64,000 nt of DNA, from the NCBI RefSeq assembly GCF_000002425.4, contig NC_037269.1, positions 8,887,444 to 8,951,443 of the forward strand, written 5' to 3'. The translations under genes were made by a program, and so were the position numbers. Below, one piece after another: positions 20,988 to 33,479 of the stretch. Each line of letters opens with the position of its first letter. Position 1 is the first letter of the stretch. This DNA comes from Physcomitrium patens (Eukaryota; Streptophyta; Bryopsida; Funariales; Funariaceae). The notes under the pieces are model-generated. The model was given only the letters and a program-made list of their open reading frames with translations. It was not told where the DNA came from and did no database searches.

Positions 20988-22085
20988 TGTCGTATTACGT
21001 ACTTTCTTACTCGAAAACGCACCGGGCGTCTGGTTGTAGAAGGTAGTATGGAGATTCACTAATATTCAAGCAATCTATCAATTTTTGACTGTTGGAATAT
21101 AAATGATTGTAAGAATATACCGTAAATCTATACGGATGTCCTTTGAATGCTCGTCAAAATCCTTTTTGTCCCAGCCGATAGGTCTCCAGACGTTATAGAG
21201 AACCCCGAACAACCCAATCTGCTAATCTCCGATACCGCTTTATACTCACGACCTTGTATCCACTGACTGTCTTGTTAGATTAACCCAAAAATTTTCATTC
21301 ACTCCGCATACTCAATCCTATAGATACCTTTTTAATTCTTCAATCATAGATATAACTTTGATTTCACAAAACAGTCAAGAGTAATCACACCCACTTCATT
21401 AAAATCCCAATTCACCAGTACAATACATCGACCTTTCAGCATTGATCGCCAGAAGTCTTCTCAAAACCCTATGAAGAAAAAAAAATAAATCCCAATTCTC
21501 TGTCTTTTCTCCCCCCGAAGCATGAAGCTAGCTCTTTGCCCCTTAAAACCCTAATTTTTTCCCCTTTCAAATCCTAGCCTCTGAATTTCTTCAATCTTCC
21601 ATCTTCGATCCAGAATTGGCTCCGTTGTTAGAGCTTTCTCCTCTATTTTTTGCCTTATAAAAGGTTCTTTTTTCGAAAACAACGTTCCCTGAAACAGCAC
21701 AAAGAATAGGACAGCCTGAAACGAAATCGAAACCCCCGTAATCGAGACTACATTGAGTCGCCCGACCAAATCAGGTCTCATATTTGCTAAGAGGCCCGTA
21801 GTAAGACCTGGATGTTCCTGTAATTGGGTCAAATTGGTCCTTTGTGTCAGGCTCGCTCAATCATCGATTTAATCCTTTCGATTTTGTTGACTCCCACTAT
21901 TAGACTCGAATGGAACATTTTGTTATTGGTAAGTATGCCCTAACCAATTGTGATGGGGTCTTTGAACTGGCCCCTGAATATTGGTACTGAAATCGATCAT
22001 TGCTCCCAATATTCGAGATAACTGAACATTAATAAAAGTCCCCTTTCTTTATATTTTCACGGTATACTCGTGTTACAACACGACA
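20988..22085 (-). repeat. LTR B of family G1 (5' LTR, 1098 bp)
   Basis: The same TGTCGT...ACGACA ends as LTR A (22085 to 20988), followed by the same primer site and gag start. It lacks the extra U3 unit of LTR A and is more mutated. It interrupts a G2 element, whose gag continues to the right from about 22086. Confidence 0.87.
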
Positions 22086-23829
22086 CCATAATTGGGTCCA
22101 ATTGGCCCTTCACTTCAAGATCACCCAAATGTTGAATTGGTCCTTTCTCTTTTTGTTAACTTCTTGTAAAGACAACTTGGACTACTTCTACCTAATGAAC
22201 TGGTGATTAATGTGTCCCATTATTTTTTTTCTCTATAATTTGCATAGTCGATTGTATCTTCTGATCATGATCATTAAAGTTAAATGGAATATTGCATTGA
22301 TAATGAAAATATCCCGATTGCTTGTAATTTCTACATACTGGAGCATATTCATCTATAAACCTTGGATTAGGGCATTCACTGGCATAATGATCAATTTGTC
22401 AGCACCGGTAGCAATATAGTGGTTTTTGGTCCATATCATCAGGTATACTTAGAGTTTCCACTAGAATATATCTATTAGGCCGATTTCAAGTAGCTATAAT
22501 AAATGATCTTGGCTGATCAGTTGCTATTGGTCGAGAATTGGACTACTTAATTGATATAGTTTGGGAATTATTTCCTTAATTATTTCCACCGTTCTACATA
22601 TTTGTTCCATAAACTGGATTATAATTAGTATTTTAAAAATTTCCAAAGCCATGATTAGGTCGATTTGGGCAATTACTATTCTAACCACCCATAATTCTAG
22701 TTTGTACTTGATTAATATTCCATTGAGTTGTTTATATTAACGTCTGGTTATTGAACTGTTGTTTCCTTTGTAAATTCTAGCAGTTTTGAATAGGGTACTT
22801 TCTTTTGCAAAATGTACATTGAACACCCGTTTGTCTAGATGATAGACATTCCGTATCAAACTAACCTTATTCCTTATAATTATTGTACCATACATTAGGT
22901 CTCGTATTAGAAGGCTTATGTCGTTTCTCCTTATCTTTAGCCAAATTCACGGCCAATTCTTCTATCTTCTTTCTTAGATTTAATAACAAGGCTTCATTTG
23001 GATCTTTAACAGTCGCATTTGTAATCAACTTTGGTTGTTGATAGGTTGGCAATGTAAAATAAGGTGTCATTGTTATTGGCGCTATTGCTTGGAGTAGAGT
23101 AGCATTAATTGGTTTTTACAACATAACATTCTTCATATTGGAGGCAGCCATTTGTGGATAATTATCCATTGACACATTTCTCGATTGTATTTATTGGCTT
23201 CCTAAACTTGGAATCATTATGGCCTCCACTATTAATAATTGGTCATAATGACATTCTTTCCATACGTTTGCTTGTGCCAATGATGCCTTTATCGTAGCTG
23301 GTTGAGCCTCTTTTATAAACATTTTTAATTCCAGTGGATGCAAACCATTGATTAATATTGACAATATAAACGCATCTGGCATTTGATTATTTGGCCATTT
23401 ACGAAGTATATCCGTGGCCCGGCCATAATAGGACTCTACTGATTCTTCCGCAAACATCTTGCTATTCATCAAACTTTCACTAAGCCGATCTTCAAATCCA
23501 ATTGGTCTAAAATGGATTAAGAAGGCATTCCTCAAGGCCTCCCAATTGAAAAATCTATCCACTAGTTGCCAAGTATACCATTCAAAAGCTGTATCTTTTA
23601 AAGTTGTTGGCAACCATCTCAACCAAATGTCTTCAGTTCTACCATTATTATCCACATATGCTATCAAGAATTGAGATATATGATGATTGGGATCAGAGCT
23701 CGGTCAACCACTAAAAGTAGGTAATAGTACCACACTTGTAGTGCGGTCTCCTACTGCTCCCATTTATATCGCAATTGGTACTTCTGGCACTTCCGCGGCC
23801 ATTGGTGTTATCACTGATCTCTTTGCCAT
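22086..23829 (-). pseudogene. G2 Gag (copy C), broken
   Basis: Starts at about 23829 (MAKRSVITPM). The capsid-like domain spans 23690-23191: NNGRTEDIWLRWLP, FEWYTWQLVDRFFNWEAL, LIHFRPIGFED and an NQMPDAFILSILINGLHP block, typical of retrotransposon Gag (PF03732). Downstream are a conserved segment KDPNEALLLNLRKKIEELAV (about 23007) and degraded zinc knuckles near 22800 and 22360-22430 (CYRC, CPNPR.., CRNYKQSG). The reading continues to the edge of LTR B in the region that lies between knuckles and protease in copy B. It carries several stops and frame changes. The pol part must lie beyond the nested insertions but is not found left of them. Confidence 0.82.
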
Positions 23830-24129
23830 TTGAATTTGAATTTTTCTTCTTTTGGTTTTACTTGGACCTACAATTCTTTTTTGTCATTTCCGTAGGAGAT
23901 TTCTTATGCGTAATCGCTCTTGTCTTTCTTTTGCTTATCGATTAATTCTTTGATAATCTTCTCCTTCATGATTATTCTTCATAATCTTTCATTCTTTTTT
24001 ACAAAATCAATAATGCCTTGAATTATAACTCACATATTTGTAATCCTAAAATTGGTTCTTTTCACGTTCTAATTCAACATATGATTCCATCACCCATACA
24101 ATCAATTTCTAACATTTCATATTGTTATT

Positions 24130-24151
24130 ATTTCCTTGGCAGTGACGCCAA
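24130..24151 (-). other. Primer-binding site of G2 copy C
   Basis: Minus strand TTTTGGCGTCACTGCCAAGG immediately inside the LTR. It resembles the Athila-type site (TGGCGCCGTTGCC), which is primed by tRNA-Asp. The equivalent in copy B is TGGTGCCGCTGCCAAGG at 58260 and in copy A TGGTGCCACTACC at about 37237. Confidence 0.65.
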
Positions 24152-24154
24152 AAT

Positions 24155-24926
24155 ATTATTCTCATTGTATTCAAGCTTCAATTTACCAAAGCAATTGAAC
24201 TAATAGAAGTGGGTTCAAACACGGAAAAAGACTTGTTATATGAATTGGATCTGTTAGTGTCACAATTGATTATACTCTAGCTATCTGAAATCAATTATTA
24301 AACTACAAAATACCATGGCTTACTACTTCCATCTTAATTCAACATATAATCCATTCTATGACTATCAATTCAATAATACTTCCATATTCTTATCAATTCA
24401 TCTCTCACTTACTCTCTTTGCAGTTTTTATATATATATTCAATTACTGATCTCTAGCTTATTTATTATGTTCAGTTTCTTAATTCATCACATAGAATTCA
24501 ATGTCTTCACTTAACACAATAGAATTTGATAATCTCAATTCTCAAGGTCATAGATTTTTTCCAAAATGGTCAGTCCAAAGTCATATTCCACAATATTCTA
24601 ATCACAGTTTCAATAATACTTCTGTCAATCACAATTCTTCATAAGTAAATAATAAAAGCAAAGAAAACAAAGAGGTAGCACCAAGCTTATCTGGGCTTAC
24701 GACTATCACAGTCTGGTCCCGATCTCTCTTTTTCAATTTCTTTATCCTACCAAAAGATGGACCGTGGGCCTGTAGATTCTAAAGGTTATGAACCTTTGAG
24801 TTCTTAACCATTTGTTCCACTAACAACTTACTGTTATCAATTAAACTGCCTGATTATAAGTCTAATTCTCAAGGTTGTCAATAACCAATCAGTAACTTAC
24901 CACAAAATTTATTTACATATTCTATA
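24155..24926 (-). repeat. 5' LTR of G2 copy C (about 772 bp)
   Basis: Its length equals that of the LTRs of copies A and B (769-771 bp). It starts TATAGAATATGT on the minus strand (from TGTAGAATAAGT in the other copies). Shared core: GGTAGCACCAAGCTTATC and the CGACTATCACAGTCTGG block. It is the mirror image of the plus-strand LTR at 25396. Confidence 0.82.
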
Positions 24927-25395
24927 GTGGCGAACATGGTGTCTGAGAAAGCAAAGATGGAGATTGATTGGAAGGAATGATAAGAGTGGCTGCAAGTAGA
25001 GGTTGCGATGTTGCAGACTAAACTAGCCGCATTAGAGAAGGAGGCCAATAATTTAGTATGGACTAATATGCCAATTTCAATAAGAACATCTTCCAAAATA
25101 CCTTTGAAAATGACAAAAGAATGGTAGAAGATGTTGGAGAAACACAATAACTAAATTGCCCATCTTGAGTCTCTCGTACAAGAATTGGGTTGGTTGAATG
25201 AAGATCTGATGACACATTTGGATGGAGAACCCTCGAAAACTGAGGCAGATGACAAAGATGTAGCAGAGGAGGATGTTGCCAAATCAAAGAGTGGTAAGGC
25301 AACGCTATTGACTGAAGAAGCCAATGGTGCTACATCTTTATAAGTTGAGGCTAAATAATGTTTACGAGGGCACTGCACAATTAGGAGTAGGACTA
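24927..25395 (+). pseudogene. Extra coiled-coil reading frame at the 3' end of G2 copy D
   Basis: One plus-strand frame of about 150 codons from MVSEKAKMEIDWKE (24937), through a heptad-like helical stretch (LQTKLAALEKEANNL) and HLESLVQELGWLNEDLMTHL, to an acidic end. It has five stops (TGA, TAA, TAG, TAA, TAA). A homologous frame lies in copy A at the same place, just before the 3' LTR (33480-33765, minus): there the block reads KLEAQVHELGKYNEDLFGQL. So this family carries an additional coding segment after integrase. I do not recognise the protein; a coiled coil is the only prediction. Confidence 0.6.
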
Positions 25396-26150
25396 TATAG
25401 AATATATAAATAAATTTTGTGATAAGTTACTGGTTGGTTATTGATAACCTTGAGAATTAGACTTACAATTAGGGATTTTAGTTGATAACAGTAAGTTGTT
25501 AGTGGAACAAATGATTAAAAACTCAAAGGTTCATAACCTTTGGAATCTGTTGACCAACGGTCCATCTTTTGGTAAGATAAAGAGATTGAGAAAGAGAGAT
25601 TGAGGCCAGACTGTGATAGTCATAAGTCCGAGTAAGCTTGGTGCTACCTCTTTGTTTTCTTTGCTTTTATTATTTGCTTATGAAGAATTGTGATTGAGAG
25701 AAGTATTGTTGAAATTGTGATTAGAATATTGTGGAATATGACTTTCGAATGACCATTTTGGAGAAAATCTGTGACCTTAAGGATTGAGATTATCAAATTT
25801 TGTTGTGTTAAGTAAAGATATTGAATTCTATGTGATGAATTGAGAAATTGAATATAATAAGTAAGCTCAAGATCAGTAATTGAATATATATATATATATA
25901 AAAACTGCAAAGAGAGTAAGTGGGAGATGAACTAATAAGAATACGGAAGTATTGTTGAATTGATATTTGTAGACTGGATTATGTGTTGAATTAAGATGGA
26001 AGTAGTAAGCCTTGGTATTTTGTAGTTTGATAATTGATTTCAGATAGCTAGAGTACAGTTAATTAAGAACACTTTAGATGATAGTTTCAGATCCTATTGA
26101 ATTAGATGCTAGAAAATAAGAACAATAATAAAATAAATACATAATATTTC
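25396..26150 (+). repeat. 3' LTR of G2 copy D (plus orientation)
   Basis: Starts TATAGAATATATAAATAAATTTTGTG and is the reverse complement of 24926 down to about 24160 with mismatches. The two LTRs form an inverted pair of about 0.75 kb arms with a 469-bp spacer. The right end is less certain (about 26140-26160). The rest of copy D is missing. Confidence 0.75.
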
Positions 26151-27652
26151 AATTTTCTTTCCATGGCAGTTGGAGGTTCCAATGAAGGTTCAAGATTGAC
26201 AATTATAAGGTGAAAAATTCTTGCAATAAGATGTTAGGTTAAGACTCAAGTAAATTGAATTTAGACAATTTTTTTTGGATTTAGATGAATATTGATCACA
26301 AATGAATTTTTAAACATGAAAAAAGTATTTGGATGAATTTCTATTCAATGATGAAATTTTTTAATGGATGAAATTGGTTAAAATTAATAATAATAATAAT
26401 CATAATATAAAAATATAAAAATATAAAATAAAGAATATAATTAAAAAAAAGACTTAATGATAGTATTAAATCATTGAGTGATTTATTATAATAAAAGTGA
26501 TTTAGTTGTATAGTATTGGCTTGATTTCTTGAATTAATTAATAAAAATAAGAATGAATTGAATAGGATTTAAATGATAGCTATAACTTTCAAAATTCATA
26601 TAGTTGATTTATTTATTGTAAACTAGAATAAACTTCTAGTTAGTGAAGGTTTATTTTAGATCACATCTTTGTATATCTTAAAAGTTTTAAGATTGATTTT
26701 TTTGCTTTATTGAACACATCATATTTTTCCATAGATAAAGCCTCCATCTTCTTTGGTATTATCAAATTGGCTATTTCAAATAACTTGTGGATTTGAACAT
26801 CATACTTATGAATCAAAATTCTACTATCTCTTCCATAACTTTGACTATCATTTGGTCCATTATATTAGACCATTGTATAATCTATTGCTTAGGCCATCAT
26901 TTATAACATCTTTTTTTTAGTTGAAGAAGCTACTATCTTCTTATACACTTGGTAATAAATTGAATAAATTTGGATATTCTTCTTTAAAAATTAATTTCAT
27001 ATCCTATATATATTTGTATATATAGAATCATAAATTTTTCATTTACTATATTTGCAAGATAAGTTGATAATATAAAATTTGATTAAAATATCTTGGCATC
27101 AAAAAAAAATCCCATAAAATATGCATGAATTTTTTTCAAATTTAACAATCAATTTTATTTGTAATGTTCAATCAATTACTTGATTCTTTGCAATCTTATT
27201 GTTTTTTGCTTTTATTTGCTTCTTAAACTACATATTTTTTTTATTCACTCAATGCATAAACTTTGTTGTAGTATTGTACTTGATTCTTTTAAATTAATCT
27301 CATATATTTTGCTTGTCTATCAATTCAATTATGAATTCATCAAATTATTAATTTATCTTTCGATTTAGAAGGATACTCTTCATATATTTTTACATGTATT
27401 CTATAAGATTAGTTGTACTAGAATGTTTGTGGTAATATAACCTAATTCATTTTGGCCACATCAACTTCTATTGGCAATTGTGTCCTATTCAATTGTTGTC
27501 AAGAAGTTTGTTGTTGATCCATAAAAGCACAAAGTTTCTTACTATAGAAATTTTTGTTATTTATGTATGTCTTAGTTTGTTTCTATTCTCTCCTTTGTAC
27601 TTATATGTACTAATTTATCAACCAAATCTTTACTTATATTTATCTCACTTTA

Positions 27653-27666
27653 AATATATATATATA

Positions 27667-27710
<44 letters not shown>
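27653..27710. repeat. TA dinucleotide microsatellite
   Basis: About 58 bp of almost pure TA with one C interruption. The longest other TA tracts lie at 45105-45161 and 16570-16598. Confidence 0.9.
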
Positions 27711-27712
<2 letters not shown>

Positions 27713-28308
27713 AATATAAAATCAATGGAATAATTTGAAACATTTTGCAATAGATCACATATTTCATCTTTTTTTTACATTCCAAATTTTGAAGTGATCA
27801 ATGACTTGAATCAATTATGACAAGCAAATTCTCTAAGCTAATATTTTGGTTTTTTTTCCTCATAATCTTACATATGGTTACTATTTTTGAGCATATTTTT
27901 TAAACTAAAATTTTTAATATCTTAAAACTTAGTGAATAAATTTTTAACTTAATAAAACAACTATATCCTAAGTTTTATAATCATAGCTCTTATAGACATC
28001 AAGCTATAACTTCTCAAAGTTATTGCCATTGACTTGCAAATTTGTTGGATCCTCTTTGCTTTAGCACTTTGTTTTTTCTTGACTTAGTTAGTTTTTCCTT
28101 CAAACTTTGCATATAGATGGATATAATTGTCTTAAATATTTTCTAAAAAACTTTTTTTAATTAAATACTCCAATCAATTATAATAGACTTCAATCTAAGA
28201 TCCAAAGTTTATCCTCTTTATGAATCAAAACAAAAAATATAATAACAATAATCAATACAACTATATCTTTGTGCTTCTTTTTTCTTTCTTAAATTACCTT
28301 GAAACCTC

Positions 28309-28456
28309 AAAAATATCATCAAGAAGACTCTAAGCTAAGAATTTACTACATGTGGTTTATTCTATTTTTATCTTCATCTTCAAAAATATCACTAAGAGGA
28401 CTTTAAGTTAAAAATCTCCTACATGCAATCTATCCTATTCTTATTCTTATCTTCTA
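28309..28456. repeat. Two-copy tandem duplication of about 74 bp
   Basis: AAAATATCATCAAGAAGACT.. is followed by AAAATATCACTAAGAGGACT.., then a parallel CTACATG..TATTCT.. stretch. Two diverged copies; no coding reading recognised. Confidence 0.7.
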
Positions 28457-30729
28457 ATCTTTTTAATTATCAATCTAATGGCCGATTTTCTACTAATAAA
28501 TAAGTAAGTATATGAACTAAAACAACATCTTACTAACAAAAATCTAATTATATGTTTATGATAGGCACAATATTTATGAATATCTACCGTTTAATCATCA
28601 AATAATCTACATCACAATAATATTTTCTACATATTTAATTATCCTCTGGTTTTTAATATATGTAATCTTAAAACTTCTTTATTCAATGTCAATTTGTTTT
28701 TCAATCTCAACTTTTAATATAAAATAAATTATCTTATATAAATTAGAATGTTCAATTTTAACGAATTTAGGTAACAAATATTCCACCTATACTTTTTTTG
28801 TATAGAATTAATACATAAGTATATGATATTTTATTTGAATTCTACCAATATTTTTAGTTTTTTAATAAAATTAGTCTTTCTTTAATGGCTTTCATTAAAA
28901 CCTTATACTGTGTATTATTTTTATCAATTATTATTGCATTTAATTAAATTATATCCATGTTTTAAAATACAACACACATTGTGAGACATAGCGATGTTTA
29001 TTCTTGACCACTATCTTTGTCAACTTTACATAGTATTAAAAAAATTAACATCTCTATTTCTACTATATTTGAATACATCCTAACATACAATGACATATTC
29101 TATTTGTTGGTCTTAAATGTCAAGTCTATGATCTATGCCAAATTTGGTATAATATCTTTTTTTTTTAAGTATTTTTTTATTTTTAATTTTATATAACTAA
29201 TAAAAGTGGTTGATTATTTGCTATTGGATTCTTTGAATCATAAGCTTGATATTTTTATTTTTATTTTTATTTTTTGTTTCACCTATTTAGCAACATTTTT
29301 TGTACCACTTCATAATCATCCTTGTGGCTTCTTTTTTTTATTTAAAGTTGATATGATAGGTTTGATGCATCTTTTGGATCTAAAAAGAAGCAAAATATTT
29401 GTTGCTTATGTAATGGAATTTTTTTTTTTAAAATATCTTGGCATCTTTTAGAATATTATAAGAAAAATTTGATATTATTAAGATTATCAGTACAACTATC
29501 AATTGCACCTTGATAAACATGTGAAAAACAACAATCCTTTCTTGATCTAGAGTTATGGCCATTATAGTTTGTATTGATATAAATTCAACATCTTATACTT
29601 TATCTTTGAGATATATGATTTTTACAAAATACTTACATTTTATATGTCTTCTAAAATATCAATATCTAACCATATCAATGTCTAACCATATCAATATTAT
29701 TGATTGGATCAAAAGCCTTGCTATAATACTTTTTTTTTCAATGGCACATAAAGACTGCCAGCTTTGAAGCATAAGGCATCTTGCTTTGGTGTTGATGGAT
29801 TAGCTTTAATACCAACATATCTTGAGCATTTAGATTATTCATAAATTCTTCTTCTTGAGTACAAAGAACTGTATGATTTTGAGTGTATTTTTAAAGTTAC
29901 TAATATTGTGGATATATCACTCTTTGAAATCTAGGTTTTTTTTACTTACATTTAGTACAAATTTTAATGACTTTGGTAATATAAGTCCTTATAATTCCAT
30001 ACTTTTTTCTTCCTACTATCTATTTCAAATGATGTAGTTTTAAAAGAATTTTATATCTATAAGATAAGACCCTCTTCCACAATGTCTATTCTAAATTATT
30101 GATATCAAATTATCAATATATAGAGTAATAAATTCTGAATATTTTTTATTAAATAACCAATATTTATCATTAGGCAACTTAAACATCTAAAAACCATTTT
30201 TTAGAGTTTTTGAAAATTTTAAAAATAGTTTTATAAAATATTTCAATTAAAGTTCTTTCTTGATAAATAAAATTAGCATATAATATAATAATAGTATCAA
30301 ATATATTCATTTTCATATTTCTTTTTAATTATTTAATTAAATATTCTTTCAACTTATATTTAAAGTAATAATATCTGTTCAAGATAAATGTTAGAAAATC
30401 CAATTTTGAGTCGTGAATCCACATCACCTCATATTTATCTTCTTCTCTTTCACTATCTAAAAGCTATTAGAAGTTAAAGTCAATTTTATCATTTGAAGAA
30501 ATATTATTGGAATTAAAGACCGCAAAGACTTTGCTAATGGTTTCCATCATGTCTTTATCTTCTAAGCTATAAAATATGGTATCTACTCCACCTACATAAA
30601 TTACACACAATATGATTAGTATTTCATCAAATTATTATTTTAAAAGAATATTTAACTTATTGGTAGCAATTTCCATAACTAAATTTTTACATTGGCCATT
30701 GCTGATATTTTAAATTACAAATAAGTGGT

Positions 30730-31210
30730 AGTAGGTCCTATTACTAAGTTTCTTTGACAATAACCATTTCTTGTTTATTTTCCACCTATTTATCACCATA
30801 TTTTTCCTTGGTGGTGAAAAATGGTCACTAATCATGTCAATTTTTAATTTTTCTATCTATTTTTTATTACTAAATCTCTTTGGTGATAAAAAAAAATGGT
30901 CCTCAATCATATCCATTTGTAAGTTCTTCCATCTATTTTTCACCACCAATTTCCACTTAAAAGTAGAAATGGTCTTCAATCATATTCATTTGTAATTTTT
31001 GCATCTATTTTTTTACCACCTATTTCTCTTTAGTAATAAAAAACAATCACTATCCATATCTATTTGTAATTTTTTCTACCAAATTTTTACTACTAATTTA
31101 TCCTTGATAGTGAAAAATGATCATCCTCCATAATTATTTATAATTTATTTTATCCATTTTTTACTACCAATTTTTCATTAGTAGTAAAAAATGGTCACCA
31201 TCCATGCTTA
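30730..31210. repeat. Minisatellite with hairpin-forming 75-80 bp units
   Basis: About six diverged units with the pattern TTTTTACTACCAATTT..TTAGTAGTAAAAAATGGTCACCATCCAT..ATTTGTAATTTTT..ATCTA. In each unit the TTTTTACCACC and GGTGGTGAAAAA segments are inverted repeats able to form a stem of about 10 bp with a 10-15 base loop. Clear examples start near 30785, 30942, 31076 and 31155. Confidence 0.75.
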
Positions 31211-32603
31211 TTATTATTATTTTTTATTATTTTCATCTTTTTTACTTAAAATCATGTCTTTGGCAATGATAATCACCATCCCATTTTTCTTTGCTGAAAT
31301 TTTTTCCTTGTTTTTTTTTCTTTGCTTGTGTTGTAATTATATTTTCTTGTAGTTATAATACTATGTTTAGAAAAAACCCTTCTTTGTAAGTGTTATGACT
31401 TTGTGGTTTACATTTTAAAATACATAGTCAAAGACTTTTGAATTTTGATAATAGTGAAAGTTAGTTCAAATTAAATTAAATTTTAGAAGCCATTGCAACT
31501 AATAGATTTCTATAATTGCATTGTCATCATATTTATGATTGATTCTACTCACAAGAATGCACATTCATCAAGTATTAATATCATTCAAACATCTAAAAAT
31601 TCATAAGCCATTAGTTGGAGCCTTAGATGTATTGCCATGTTTATTTTAAATTATTGATGAATATTGCAACTATTTTTTTGTAGTTGTATTGTTGCATGCA
31701 ACATCTACCATTCTATTTAGGTGCAAGAGTACAACTTCAAAGCTGCAATTTGATGCTACCACAAGCATGTGCTAATCCGTCAAACAAATGCTGATGACAA
31801 TAAAGCCTAGATCAATTGAATGTTTCAAGTGAGGCAAGCAGTGCATATCTAAGTATATAAGCTTGATGTTAGTTGGAATATCTACAAATGCACATATAGA
31901 ATTTGGTTTGTAATTAAAAAATAAATAAATAAATTATAATAATTATTTAATTTATTTAATTTTATAATTTAAATTTAATAATTAAAGATGGAAGTTGCAA
32001 GATTTAGTGATTAGGAATTTAAAAGGGCTTTGATGTCAAGGATATAATATTTTGACTTCTAGGCCATTTCATGTAGGTGGATAAAACAAGTAGATAGAAG
32101 ATTTTTTTCTAATTAATTGAAGATCATTTTTAGTAGGCTTCAAGATGTTATTTGAAACCATATTTGGATTTGAGGCCACTTTAAAGAAGACATTCAAAGT
32201 TCAAATATTAGGATTTATTAGCTTATATCCAGAAGTATAATTTTTATGCAAAAGTTAAGAGGTTTGGAATTTTTATGAAGGAAAAATAGCCACTTGAAGT
32301 TAGAATATTAAAATTGTATCTACCACTACATTTTTTTAAGTACAAGCAATATTGAAAGAGCTTTTATAAATAAAAAGGTGAAGTTCAAAAGCTAACATGA
32401 GGAACTATATTTTATATAAAAGATTTAATAAATTCTAATTTAAAATAAAAGAAAAAAGATCTATTGAATGTCATTGCTTCAAAATTAGAGGTTGTAAGTG
32501 AATTCTTTTCTTAGAGGTTTAAATTTAGGCTATATTTTGAGTTTGTTGGTAAATTTCTAGGTTTATCTTTTTTTAAGTATAGATGACTATTTTAAAAAGC
32601 TAT

Positions 32604-33374
32604 TGTGATTGTCGTTTTACTTATTCCGAAAGAAACCTCCCAGAATAAATACATATAGGGGAATTCAAACACAGAGAAAGATCATGTATATGAGCTCCAA
32701 TTATTAGGGTCACATAATTAACCGCTACTGCTGAATGCTTACAATATCGAAGAATACTTAACTTTTTCTCCTACTGTCCACTCTTTCATATCAATACGGT
32801 AACAATCACGACATCAATTTCAGTACCCTATGTAATTCACAAACACACAAGCACAATCCAAACCTTGGAACGAATAACTTCCAATCCACAGAATCTGATC
32901 GAGATAATTCTTTCAATTACGATTCTTTTCCACTGAACTTACAACCTTGCGATAAACAGTGACTGAAAACTTCCATACATCCTCAATCTTTCACAACAAT
33001 TGATAAACAGTGATCCATAAACAACTTTGTAAATCAAACATTGATTCATTAAATCGATTTTCTTCACTAGAATCAACACTAACACAAAAGAAATAAGAAA
33101 ACTAAGAAAAAGAGATAGCACCAAGCTTATCTCCGACTCAATACTATCGCAGTTTGGCACCTTGGCTCATGACTATCACAGTCTCGCATTTTCTTCCCCT
33201 CTCTCATTTTCCTTATACTACCCCGAGATACCAACTCCTATACTACAGATGATAACTATTTTTCTTGACTATTCATCCATTCTACTTGCTGAACCACCTT
33301 TTCAGCAGTTATCTATCTCTGTTTATACTATACACTAGGTATCTTCATTCTGTAAAATAACTACTTATTCTACA
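32604..33374 (-). repeat. 3' LTR of G2 copy A
   Basis: On the minus strand it starts TGTAGAATAAGTAGTTATTT at 33374 and ends ..CGACAATCACA at 32604. Very similar to 37241-38011. The block CTCAATACTATCGCAGTTTGG carries a short duplication of the GACTATCACAGTCT type seen in all G2 LTRs. Confidence 0.9.
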
Positions 33375-33479
33375 TAGTCCCACTCCTATGTGTGCAACGT
33401 CTCCATAAACACTCGATTGATACCTATCTAAAAATTATTTAACAAAATTCTACAAAAATTACGATTCCTCAAGTCTATC

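Larger units (their letters stand above)
26150..30720. other. AT-rich sequence, mostly unrecognisable
   Basis: Stops are dense on both strands. Short simple repeats occur (AAT run at 26385; TA run at 27653-27710). The minus strand between about 30600 and 29500 contains phrases loosely compatible with copia pol (an acidic linker, then YWLFNKKYSEFITLYIDNLI near 30150-30090), but the similarity is too weak for a firm call. Confidence 0.5.

Noticed and set aside
27478-27738. Plus-strand frame of 86 codons ending in repeated Tyr-Ile
   Set aside because: The end is the TA microsatellite translated; the rest is AT-rich and hydrophobic by composition.
29500-30600. A copia RT on the minus strand
   Set aside because: A few phrases resemble copia, but no catalytic YVDD box or convincing series of motifs is found; kept only as a remark.
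30730-31210. CRISPR-like repeat array
   Set aside because: Units are 75-80 bp, diverged throughout, with no constant repeat and unique-spacer pattern, and the genome is eukaryotic.
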